5,379 nt of DNA from Oscillospiraceae bacterium (GTDB lineage Bacteria; Bacillota; Clostridia; Oscillospirales; Ruminococcaceae). The notes under the pieces were generated by a model, which saw only the letters and a program-made list of their open reading frames with translations, searched no databases and was not told the DNA's origin. Both the position numbers and the translations under genes were made by a program. This document shows positions 1 to 5,379 of this stretch, piece after piece; position 1 is the first letter of the stretch, and each line of letters opens with the position of its first letter. Location of the stretch: the NCBI GenBank assembly GCA_902798675.1, contig CADBXQ010000058.1, positions 1-5,379 of the forward strand, in the 5' to 3' direction.

Positions 1-66
1 CAAAAAAATTTGTTTTTTCTATTTTTGTAATAAATTTTTCGACAGCGTATGAAATGCATATCTAAA

Positions 67-102
67 CCCAAACAAATTTATTTTATATTTTTGTTGTTTG
101 GG
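67..102. repeat. 9-bp inverted repeat just upstream of the -35 box
   Basis: CCCAAACAA at 67-75 is perfectly complementary to TTGTTTGGG at 94-102, separated by an 18-nt AT-rich spacer. The right arm ends two bases before the TTGAAA -35 hexamer. That position would suit an operator for a regulator of the glycolytic genes. Alternatively it could be the stem of a weak terminator for a gene left of the window. Against a terminator, the loop is long, the stem is AT-rich, and the T run (114-122) does not follow the stem directly. The arms are seen in the sequence; their function is inference. Confidence 0.5.
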
Positions 103-104
103 AC

Positions 105-132
105 TTGAAAAAATTTTTTTTTGATATATAAT
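105..132 (+). promoter_or_regulatory. Candidate sigma-A promoter for the pgk operon
   Basis: A TTGAAA hexamer (105-110) and a perfect TATAAT (127-132) are separated by 16 nt. The spacer contains an A-tract followed by a T-tract, typical of strong promoters in low-GC Gram-positive bacteria. Transcription would start near 139-140, giving an untranslated leader of about 100 nt before the pgk ATG at 241. No TGn extended -10 is present. This is the best promoter match I found in the window and is oriented towards the gene cluster. Confidence 0.7.
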
Positions 133-147
133 GTGAACTGTGGTTTT

Positions 148-177
148 TTGAGTTTTTATCTTTAACATGTATATACT
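148..177 (+). promoter_or_regulatory. Weaker second promoter candidate
   Basis: TTGAGT (148-153) and TATACT (172-177) are spaced by 18 nt, giving a plausible but sub-consensus sigma-A type promoter downstream of the first. Use of it would place the start near 184 and shorten the leader to under 60 nt. In sequence this AT-rich such matches arise by chance, so the call is tentative. Confidence 0.3.
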
Positions 178-204
178 ATGCTACAATTTTAAAACTTGGT
201 TAGA

Positions 205-218
205 TAAATAATTATTTA
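205..218. repeat. 14-bp perfect AT palindrome in the pgk leader
   Basis: TAAATAATTATTTA is a perfect palindrome made only of A and T, lying 22 nt before the pgk start codon and just ahead of its ribosome binding site. It could be a protein-binding site or a weak mRNA hairpin. A chance origin is quite possible given the local base composition. Confidence 0.3.
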
Positions 219-224
219 AATGCG

Positions 225-229
225 AAAGG
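225..229 (+). promoter_or_regulatory. Ribosome binding site that decides the pgk start
   Basis: AAAGG lies 11 nt before ATG 241. An in-frame ATG at 220 has only AT-rich sequence upstream with no Shine-Dalgarno match, and it would add seven residues ahead of the point where the family normally begins. This favours 241 as the true start. The spacing is slightly long and the match is modest. Confidence 0.55.
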
Positions 230-240
230 CGTTGAATTTT

Positions 241-1455
241 ATGAATTTTTCAAACAAAAAAACAATCGATCACTTAAACGTTTCAGGCAGGAAGGTTTTG
301 GTTCGTTGCGATTTTAACGTTCCTTTGAAAGACGGCGAAATAACCGATGAAAACAGGATTTCTCGGTCTATCCCAACAATTGAAAAGTTGATTCAAAAAA
401 AAGCCAAAGTGATTTTGTGTTCCCATATGGGAAAGCCTGGCGGAAAACCTGTCTCGGATCTTTCTTTAGAACCAGTCGCAAAAAGACTCTCGCAAAAACT
501 TGGAAAAACAGTCGTTTTTGCTGCTGATGACAATGTTGTTGGAAAAAACGCAAAAGCAGCTGTGGATGCTATGAAAGACGGCGATGTTGTTTTGCTACAA
601 AACACACGCTATCGCAAAGAAGAAACCAAAAATCAAGACAGCTTTAGCTCAGAACTTGCAAGCCTTGCTGAGGTCTTTGTGAATGACGCTTTCGGCTCAT
701 CCCACCGCGCTCATTGCTCAACCGTTGGCGTGACGAAATATATCAAAGAATCTGCCATAGGATATTTAATGAAACAGGAGCTACATTTCCTGGGAAACGC
801 AGTCGAAAGCCCCGTTCGCCCATTTGTTGCAATATTGGGCGGAGCAAAAATTGAAGATAAACTAAATGTTATTGAAAATCTCATAGACAAGGTTAATGCC
901 CTGGTTGTTGGCGGAGGAATGTCATACACATTTTTAAAAGCCAAGGGATATAATGTCGGAACTTCCCTGGTTGATGACAGCAAAATCGAATATTGCCAGG
1001 AAATGATGGCAAAAGCAAGAGCTCGACAAATCAATTTGATGCTCCCAATAGATAACGTCATGATCGAAAAATTTCCAAGCCCAATCGACGCCAAGGTTGA
1101 AACTAAAATCTGCCCAGCAGACAAAATGGATCCGGATTGGATGAGCGTTGACATCGGGCCAAAAACAATAACACTTTTTTCAAGCGCAGTCAAATCCGCA
1201 AGCACGATAATTTGGAACGGTCCCATGGGTGTTTTTGAAAATCCACAGCTTGCTGGCGGAACGCTTAGCATCGCAAAAGCCATGGCAGAGTCGACCGGAA
1301 CAACAATCATTGGCGGAGGAGATTCTGCAGCCGCAGTCAACACTCTCGGTTTTGGCGACAAAATGACCCACATTTCAACCGGCGGAGGCGCTTCTTTAGA
1401 ATTTTTGGAAGGAAAAAATCTCCCGGGAGTTGCCTGTATATCCGAAATAGATTAG
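241..1455 (+). CDS. pgk: Phosphoglycerate kinase
   Basis: This is the cytosolic glycolytic enzyme that transfers phosphate from 1,3-bisphosphoglycerate to ADP, giving 3-phosphoglycerate and ATP. The product is 404 residues from ATG 241, close to the usual 390-400. Substrate-side motifs of the N-terminal domain are clear: RCDFNVP at 22-28 (Asp24, Asn26), Arg39, SHMGKP at 61-66, Arg123 in QNTRYR, and VNDAFGSSHRAH at 147-158 (Arg156). Nucleotide-side motifs of the C-terminal domain follow: GGAKIEDKLNVIENL, IWNGPMGVFE, GGGDSAAAV and the closing HISTGGGASLEFLEG. The common SHLGRP motif reads SHMGKP, a conservative Arg-to-Lys change. No frameshift or truncation is seen. It is the first gene behind the promoter, and tpiA follows after 40 nt. 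An alternative start at 220 is possible but lacks a ribosome binding site. Family assignment is essentially certain. Confidence 0.98.
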   Translation: MNFSNKKTIDHLNVSGRKVLVRCDFNVPLKDGEITDENRISRSIPTIEKLIQKKAKVILCSHMGKPGGKPVSDLSLEPVAKRLSQKLGKTVVFAADDNVVGKNAKAAVDAMKDGDVVLLQNTRYRKEETKNQDSFSSELASLAEVFVNDAFGSSHRAHCSTVGVTKYIKESAIGYLMKQELHFLGNAVESPVRPFVAILGGAKIEDKLNVIENLIDKVNALVVGGGMSYTFLKAKGYNVGTSLVDDSKIEYCQEMMAKARARQINLMLPIDNVMIEKFPSPIDAKVETKICPADKMDPDWMSVDIGPKTITLFSSAVKSASTIIWNGPMGVFENPQLAGGTLSIAKAMAESTGTTIIGGGDSAAAVNTLGFGDKMTHISTGGGASLEFLEGKNLPGVACISEID

Positions 1456-1495
1456 TTTTTATCATTTCATTTTTTAAGGCTGGTGTTTTTTTAAC

Positions 1496-2269
1496 ATGAA
1501 CAAATCAAATAAACGGGCAATCATCGTGGGAAACTGGAAAATGAACAACAATCGAGCTCAAACAGAAAGTCTCATAAAATCGCTTAGGCCCCTGGTCAAA
1601 AACGCAAATTGTGATGTTGTGATATGCCCCCCATTCACAAGCATCGAAACTGCCATATCAAAAGCGGCTGGCAGCAACATGCAAATTGGAGCCCAAAACT
1701 GTCACTTTGCCAGATCTGGAGCATACACAGGCGAAATTTCAGCATATATGCTCAAAGAAATCGGCGTTTCCCATGTGATTCTGGGTCACAGCGAACGAAG
1801 GCAGTATTTTGCTGAAAAAAGTTCAACTGTCCATTTAAAGCTTTTGTCTGCGCTGGACGCGGGGCTGACTGCAATTGTTTGCGTTGGCGAAACATTAAAA
1901 CAACACGAAAACAAGACAACAACCGAGATCGTCTCCATTCAAACAAAAGTTGCTCTTAAAGGGCTTAGAATCGAACAAATGAAAAATGTCATCATAGCCT
2001 ATGAGCCAGTTTGGGCGATTGGAACTGGAAAAACAGCAACTTCAAATCAAGCTGCTCAGGTTTGCGGAACGATTCGAAAAACGGTTGAGCAGATTTTTGG
2101 ATCGAGCGCTTCGCAAGCCTTGAGAATACTATACGGCGGATCTATGAACCCAACCAACTGTGAATGTTTGCTTTCAAAGGACGACATAGACGGAGGGCTG
2201 ATTGGCGGAGCGTCTTTGAGACCGGCTGATTTTTCTTCAATCATCAACTTTGCCGGCAAAAACAGATGA
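1496..2269 (+). CDS. tpiA: Triosephosphate isomerase
   Basis: This cytosolic TIM-barrel enzyme interconverts dihydroxyacetone phosphate and glyceraldehyde 3-phosphate. The product is 257 residues, the normal bacterial length of about 250. All catalytic elements are visible: GNWKMN at 12-17 (Asn13, Lys15), the electrophile His98 in GHSERR (97-102), and the catalytic base Glu170 in YEPVWAIGTGK (169-179), which also contains the flexible loop 6. The phosphate-binding YGGSMNP is at 213-219 and GLIGGASL at 234-241. ATG 1496 is chosen because conserved sequence starts six residues later. The upstream ribosome binding site is poor (a GGTG at 1482-1485, or AAGG at 1476-1479), which contrasts with gpmI downstream. 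It sits between pgk and gpmI, consistent with co-transcription. It appears intact. Confidence 0.98.
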   Translation: MNKSNKRAIIVGNWKMNNNRAQTESLIKSLRPLVKNANCDVVICPPFTSIETAISKAAGSNMQIGAQNCHFARSGAYTGEISAYMLKEIGVSHVILGHSERRQYFAEKSSTVHLKLLSALDAGLTAIVCVGETLKQHENKTTTEIVSIQTKVALKGLRIEQMKNVIIAYEPVWAIGTGKTATSNQAAQVCGTIRKTVEQIFGSSASQALRILYGGSMNPTNCECLLSKDDIDGGLIGGASLRPADFSSIINFAGKNR

Positions 2270-2308
2270 AAAATGCGATGCGTGTTAACTATGCTTCAAT
2301 AAAACTTT

Positions 2309-2313
2309 GGAGG
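2309..2313 (+). promoter_or_regulatory. Strong ribosome binding site that decides the gpmI start
   Basis: GGAGG lies 8 nt before ATG 2322, an optimal spacing. It rules out an in-frame TTG at 2307 that would overlap the Shine-Dalgarno sequence itself. Confidence 0.9.
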
Positions 2314-2321
2314 ATTTAGAT

Positions 2322-3854
2322 ATGGCGAAAAAGCCTTTGATTCTTATCATTTTAGACGGTTTTGGCGACAGTAAAGAAGAATATGCAAACGCAATAGTTG
2401 CGGCTAAAACTCCAAATATAGACAAAATTTTTAACACCAGTCCAACAACCAGCATAGACGCGTCTGGAATGGCTGTTGGGCTTCCAGAGGGGCAGATGGG
2501 AAATTCCGAAGTTGGCCACACAAACATCGGAGCAGGAAGAATTGTCTATCAAGACCTAACTCGAATAACAAGCGCTATCCAAAGCGGCGAGTTTTTTAAA
2601 AATGAAGTTTTAATCCAAGCAATGCAAAACTGCAAAAAAAACGCTTCAGCTCTTCATATTATGGGCCTTTTGTCCGACGGCGGGGTCCACAGCCACCTGG
2701 CTCACCTTTATGGCGCCATTCAAATGGCAAAAAATTTCGATCTAAAAAACGTATATATCCACGCGTTCACAGATGGTCGAGACGTTTGCCCAACTTCTGC
2801 AGTCAACTTTTTAAAAGATTTTGAGCAAAAAATGAAAGAAATTGGCGTTGGAAAAATCGCGACAGTTTCCGGGCGATACTATGCTATGGATCGCGACAAC
2901 CGCTGGGACAGGGTTGAAAAAGCGTATATGGCGATTGCAAACGGCGTCGGGCAAAAGGCAAAAAGCGCAATTGAAGCGGTTAGATTATCATATCAAAACA
3001 ACATAACAGACGAATTTGTTGTTCCGACAGTTTGTGTTGAAGATGTGTCGATTGGCTCAAATGACAGCGTTATATTCGCTAATTTCAGGCCGGACAGGGC
3101 TCGAGAATTGACCAGAGCTTTTGTTTCCTCTGATTTTTCCGGATTTGACCGAAACGGCGGCGCTTTGAACCCATTTTTTGTGTGTTTGACGCAATACGAC
3201 GAGACCATAAAAAACGTTCATGTTGCGTTCAAGCCTCAAATCTTGGAAAACACATTTGGTGAATGCGTATCAAAACAGGGTTTTCGTCAATTGCGAATTG
3301 CTGAAACTGAAAAATATGCTCACGTCACCTTCTTTTTCAACGGCGGAAGAGAGGAAAAATTCGAAAATGAAGATCGGGTTTTGATAAAATCTCCAAACGT
3401 CGCAACATATGACTTAAAGCCCCAAATGAGCGCATATTTAGTCACGGATGAGGTCATCAAGAGAATAGAATCGAAAAAATATGATGTTATTATTTTAAAT
3501 TATGCTAATTGTGATATGGTTGGCCACACTGGCATTTTTAACGCAACCGTCAAAGCAGTTGAAGTTGTTGATGAGTGTGTTGGAAAGGTTTCGCGAGCAA
3601 TAAAAAAAGCAAATGGCGTTATGATTATCACCGCAGACCATGGAAACGCTGAAAAAATGCTGGACAAGGAAAACAAACCATTCACCTCACACACAACAAA
3701 CCCTGTCAAATTCGCAATTGTTGGATATGCCTGCGAGCTCAAAAAAAACGGAGGCAAACTTGCTGATGTCGCCCCAACAATGCTTGATATACTTGGCATG
3801 GAAAAACCCGCCCAAATGACAGGAAAATCTTTAATTGATTCAAAAAATTTATAA
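2322..3854 (+). CDS. gpmI: 2,3-bisphosphoglycerate-independent phosphoglycerate mutase
   Basis: This cytosolic, divalent-metal-dependent (typically manganese) enzyme of the alkaline phosphatase superfamily converts 3-phosphoglycerate to 2-phosphoglycerate through a phosphoserine intermediate. The product is 510 residues, matching the family length of about 510. Metal and catalytic residues sit where expected: Asp12 in LDGFG, nucleophile Ser62 in GQMGNSEVGHTNIGAGR, His123 in SDGGVHSH, Arg153-Asp154 in TDGRD, and Arg185 and Arg191 in SGRYYAMDRDNRWDR. Others are NFRPDRARE (Arg256, Arg259), Lys331 in ETEKYAHVT, Asp398 and His402 in NCDMVGHTG, Asp439-His440 in TADHGNAE, and His457 in TSHTTNPV. The phosphatase domain is split by the phosphotransferase insert at roughly residues 80-300. 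It follows tpiA by 52 nt and leads to the TM2 gene after 17 nt. No damage is seen. Confidence 0.98.
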   Translation: MAKKPLILIILDGFGDSKEEYANAIVAAKTPNIDKIFNTSPTTSIDASGMAVGLPEGQMGNSEVGHTNIGAGRIVYQDLTRITSAIQSGEFFKNEVLIQAMQNCKKNASALHIMGLLSDGGVHSHLAHLYGAIQMAKNFDLKNVYIHAFTDGRDVCPTSAVNFLKDFEQKMKEIGVGKIATVSGRYYAMDRDNRWDRVEKAYMAIANGVGQKAKSAIEAVRLSYQNNITDEFVVPTVCVEDVSIGSNDSVIFANFRPDRARELTRAFVSSDFSGFDRNGGALNPFFVCLTQYDETIKNVHVAFKPQILENTFGECVSKQGFRQLRIAETEKYAHVTFFFNGGREEKFENEDRVLIKSPNVATYDLKPQMSAYLVTDEVIKRIESKKYDVIILNYANCDMVGHTGIFNATVKAVEVVDECVGKVSRAIKKANGVMIITADHGNAEKMLDKENKPFTSHTTNPVKFAIVGYACELKKNGGKLADVAPTMLDILGMEKPAQMTGKSLIDSKNL

Positions 3855-3857
3855 TAT

Positions 3858-3862
3858 AGGAG
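3858..3862 (+). promoter_or_regulatory. Ribosome binding site for the TM2 gene
   Basis: AGGAG lies 9 nt before ATG 3872. It starts three nt after the gpmI stop codon, so the two genes are tightly packed. An in-frame TTG at 3863 abuts this site and is therefore not the start. Confidence 0.85.
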
Positions 3863-3871
3863 TTGTTTTTT

Positions 3872-4213
3872 ATGTATTGTAATAATTGCGGGAGACAATC
3901 TGAAGGGAATTTTTGCCCAAACTGCGGGTCAAGCGCTCAAAACGCACATTACACGCAAACTCACGTCCACATAAACTTTAACGAACAATATAGTGATCGA
4001 GACTGGTTTGTAACCCTGATTCTTAGCATTGTTCTCGGCGCCATGGGAGTTCACAGGTTTTATTGCGGCAAAATTGGAACGGGAATTATTTGGTTTTTAA
4101 CCGGAGGGTGTTTGGGCATTGGCTATATAGTTGACGTTGTGACGATAGCCATGGGCAATTTCAGAGACATTAACGGTAAAATAGTTCAAAGAGAAGAAGC
4201 AAGGTTTAGGTGA
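3872..4213 (+). CDS. Zinc-ribbon and TM2-domain membrane protein
   Basis: This is a small membrane protein of 113 residues with unknown specific function. Residues 3-18 form a short zinc ribbon with two CxxC knuckles (Cys3/Cys6 and Cys15/Cys18), a common N-terminal tag on bacterial membrane proteins. A polar linker (about 20-44) rich in His, Gln and Asn follows. The TM2 domain covers about 45-103: a first helix WFVTLILSIVLGAMG, the hallmark GVHRFYCGKIGTG turn, a second helix IIWFLTGGCLGIGYIVDVV with its conserved Asp88, and the closing RDINGK. The TM2 hallmark motif and the DxxG-like end make family membership clear. The domain is widespread but biochemically poorly defined, and no function is claimed. 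It sits between gpmI and comEC, 17 nt and 6 nt away, so it is probably made with both. Its TGA stop forms part of the comEC ribosome binding site. Confidence 0.92.
   Translation: MYCNNCGRQSEGNFCPNCGSSAQNAHYTQTHVHINFNEQYSDRDWFVTLILSIVLGAMGVHRFYCGKIGTGIIWFLTGGCLGIGYIVDVVTIAMGNFRDINGKIVQREEARFR
4208..4213 (+). promoter_or_regulatory. comEC ribosome binding site overlapping the TM2 stop codon
   Basis: AGGTGA lies 6 nt before the GTG at 4220 and matches the 3' half of the consensus AGGAGGTGA. Its last three bases are the TGA stop of the preceding TM2 gene. A ribosome finishing that gene would therefore stand on the comEC initiation region, a layout typical of translational coupling. The site favours GTG 4220 over ATG 4271, whose nearest GGAG is only two nt away. 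Confidence 0.7.
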
Positions 4214-4219
4214 TTTATA

Positions 4220-5379
4220 GTGCGAGTATGCTGCGCTTCGAGGCATTTGGGAGCGTTTGTTTTTGGAGTTATGGCAACTGCTTTTGTTGGTTTTGATTTT
4301 TTCTATATTCCTTTCATTGCCCTCATTTTTGGGTTTGTTGTTTGCTTTGTTTTGAAAAAATTCATTCCTTTTGAGAGGCTGTGGCTTTTATTTTTAACCT
4401 CGGCTGTTGGCTCGCTTTGCTTTTGCTTCCATGCTGTTTTTGTATATAACCCGGCAGTTGAATTTAAATCAACAAGTCAAAAAGTTGTTGGAACGGTTGC
4501 TGAGATGGCCAATTATGCAAATCAAAGCAATTGCTACATACTCCGCGTATCAAAAATTGGAAACAGACAGTTTTTTATCCCTTTCAACATAAAAATATAC
4601 ACTAAATATGAAATTGACTGCGATTATGGTGATGAAATATGCGCGCAAATGTTTCTTTCAAGCCCCTCAAGCGAAAGCCAACCCAGCATATTCAACTCAA
4701 ATGTCGCTAAATGCGCCTATCTTCAAGGAAGGTTTGCATCAGAAGACGAAATTCAAACAAATCGAAAATTTGATGTTTTAGCGCCATTTTTGCGCCTTCG
4801 AGACAGCCTTGAATCCTCAATATGCAAAGCGGTTAAATTTCCTCAAAACGCTGTGGTTAATGGGCTTTTGCTTGGTCGAAAAGACAGGATTCCGTTTTCA
4901 ATAAGTCGCGCCACAGACCGCTGCGGCCTCAGTCACATTTTTTCAATTTCAGGCCTTCATATTTCAATTATATCAACATTTTTAATGTTCTTTTTCAAAT
5001 TGATGAATATGTCAAAAAGAAAATGCATTTTTGGTTTGGGGATGTGCCTAGTGTCATTTGTTGCCATGGTCGGGTTTGCTCCTTCTGCAGTTCGAGCCTC
5101 AATAATGGCCACAGCTTCAGCCGCTGCAATTCTTTCCGGCAAAAAAACAGACAGGCTCAAAAACTTGTTATTTGGCGCCTCGATCATTTTATTTTTCTCC
5201 CCAACGTCGGCGGTTGGCTTGTCATTTCTTTTGTCATTTTCCTCCTGCGCCGGCATACTGTTGTTTTCCCAAAAAATTGAAATTTGGATTCGCGATAGGC
5301 TGGGTTGGTTTGGAAAATGGGGGCTTGCGCTCATTGAGCTGTTTTCCGTTTCAGTTTCAGCAACCATAGCCTCAGCGCC
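4220..5379 (+). CDS. comEC: ComEC/Rec2-family DNA-uptake channel, N-terminal half (cut by window edge)
   Basis: ComEC is the inner-membrane channel that carries single-stranded DNA into the cell during natural transformation. The visible 386 residues plus two bases are open without a stop and run off the right edge. Family members are usually 700-800 residues, so about half is shown. Hydrophobic segments lie at about 10-25, 27-45 and 54-74. A soluble DUF4131/OB-fold-like region spans about 80-185. The Competence domain then shows family hallmarks: VVNGLLLGRKDRIP (212-225), GLSHIFSISGLHISII (236-251) and GFAPSAVRASIMA (285-297), with further membrane segments to the edge. Four Cys (105, 134, 141, 165) fall in the OB-fold region. 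The GTG start is chosen from its ribosome binding site; ATG 4271, 17 codons later and inside the first membrane segment, is less likely. Whether the C-terminal beta-lactamase-like domain exists cannot be seen. Confidence 0.95.
   Translation, partial: MRVCCASRHLGAFVFGVMATAFVGFDFFYIPFIALIFGFVVCFVLKKFIPFERLWLLFLTSAVGSLCFCFHAVFVYNPAVEFKSTSQKVVGTVAEMANYANQSNCYILRVSKIGNRQFFIPFNIKIYTKYEIDCDYGDEICAQMFLSSPSSESQPSIFNSNVAKCAYLQGRFASEDEIQTNRKFDVLAPFLRLRDSLESSICKAVKFPQNAVVNGLLLGRKDRIPFSISRATDRCGLSHIFSISGLHISIISTFLMFFFKLMNMSKRKCIFGLGMCLVSFVAMVGFAPSAVRASIMATASAAAILSGKKTDRLKNLLFGASIILFFSPTSAVGLSFLLSFSSCAGILLFSQKIEIWIRDRLGWFGKWGLALIELFSVSVSATIASA

Larger units (their letters stand above)
1..240. other. AT-rich intergenic leader upstream of pgk
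   Basis: No supportable gene lies here. The stretch is about 22% GC by direct count, against roughly 40% in a coding stretch counted just downstream, with long A and T runs. It holds the inverted repeat, two promoter candidates and the AT palindrome listed separately. One frame is open from the left edge to a TGA at 50-52, but the short peptide it encodes has no recognisable character, so it cannot be called the tail of an upstream gene. No conserved riboswitch or tRNA-like fold was recognised. If the first promoter is used, the mRNA leader is about 100 nt. Confidence 0.75.
105..5379 (+). other. Probable single operon: pgk-tpiA-gpmI-TM2-comEC
   Basis: All five genes share one strand with gaps of 40, 52, 17 and 6 nt. 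I found no GC-rich stem followed by a T run in any gap, and no promoter with both hexamers at good spacing. The strongest promoter lies ahead of pgk. Co-transcription is inferred from this layout. The unit continues past the right edge, so its end is unknown. gap is absent upstream within view and eno is absent downstream, so this is a partial or rearranged version of the gap-pgk-tpi-gpmI-eno order common in Bacillota. Confidence 0.7.

Noticed and set aside
1..52. Open frame from the left edge to TGA 50-52 as the tail of an upstream gene such as gap
   Set aside because: The peptide is low-complexity and does not resemble the C-terminus of glyceraldehyde 3-phosphate dehydrogenase or any family I recognise. 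The composition is that of intergenic DNA.
167..211. 14-codon upstream open frame in the pgk leader
   Set aside because: It has no Shine-Dalgarno sequence and its content is unremarkable. It lies in AT-rich DNA where short frames are expected.
911..922. Strong GGCGGAGGA followed directly by ATG inside pgk, resembling an internal start
   Set aside because: The purine-rich run encodes a conserved Gly-Gly-Gly-Met stretch, and the spacing to the ATG is too short for initiation.
711..1373. Long open frame of 220 codons on the minus strand inside pgk
   Set aside because: It is antisense to a clearly conserved gene, has no ribosome binding site that I could see, and its translation has no recognisable motif. 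It is a by-product of pgk codon usage.
3850..3855. TATAAT hexamer at the gpmI stop codon as a private promoter for the TM2 gene and comEC
   Set aside because: No -35 hexamer lies 16-18 nt upstream; the nearest TTGATT is only 9 nt away. The implied start would fall at the TM2 ribosome binding site.
3500..3898. 132-codon minus-strand open frame across the end of gpmI and the start of the TM2 gene
   Set aside because: It is antisense to conserved catalytic segments of gpmI, including the Asp439-His440 region, with no family features of its own.
4957..5367. 136-codon minus-strand frame and short plus-strand frames inside the comEC region
   Set aside because: The frame from 4220 carries the ComEC hallmark motifs and membrane segments without a stop. 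The others are shadows of it.

Overview
The window reads as a five-gene, single-strand cluster from a low-GC bacterium. It is most likely a Bacillota/Clostridia-type organism. This rests on AT-rich coding sequence with an intergenic leader of about 22% GC (54 of 240 bases counted), a near-consensus sigma-A type promoter, strong GGAGG-like ribosome binding sites, and a metal-dependent phosphoglycerate mutase (GpmI type) placed after pgk and tpiA, an order familiar in Bacillota. TGA works as a stop and TGG as Trp, so the standard bacterial code applies. I cannot name a genus.

Layout: positions 1-240 are non-coding. They hold an inverted repeat (67-75 / 94-102), a strong promoter candidate (105-110 / 127-132), a weaker second promoter candidate (148-153 / 172-177) and a 14-bp AT palindrome (205-218). 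Then follow pgk (241-1455), tpiA (1496-2269) and gpmI (2322-3854), all intact with their catalytic residues. After these come a small zinc-ribbon plus TM2-domain membrane protein (3872-4213) and the N-terminal half of a ComEC/Rec2 DNA-uptake channel (4220 to the window edge). Gaps between genes are 40, 52, 17 and 6 nt, with no convincing terminator or internal promoter, so all five are probably one transcription unit.

How the genes work together: Pgk, TpiA and GpmI carry out three steps of central glycolysis (1,3-bisphosphoglycerate to 3-phosphoglycerate; DHAP/GAP interconversion; 3-phosphoglycerate to 2-phosphoglycerate). gap and eno are not in view. The unexpected part is the tail. A TM2 protein and a ComEC-type DNA translocase sit directly behind the mutase, and the TGA stop of the TM2 gene forms part of the comEC Shine-Dalgarno sequence, which suggests translational coupling. 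A link between glycolytic expression and DNA uptake, or between the TM2 protein and ComEC, is inference from gene order only. I saw no mobile element, CRISPR array, tRNA or rRNA.
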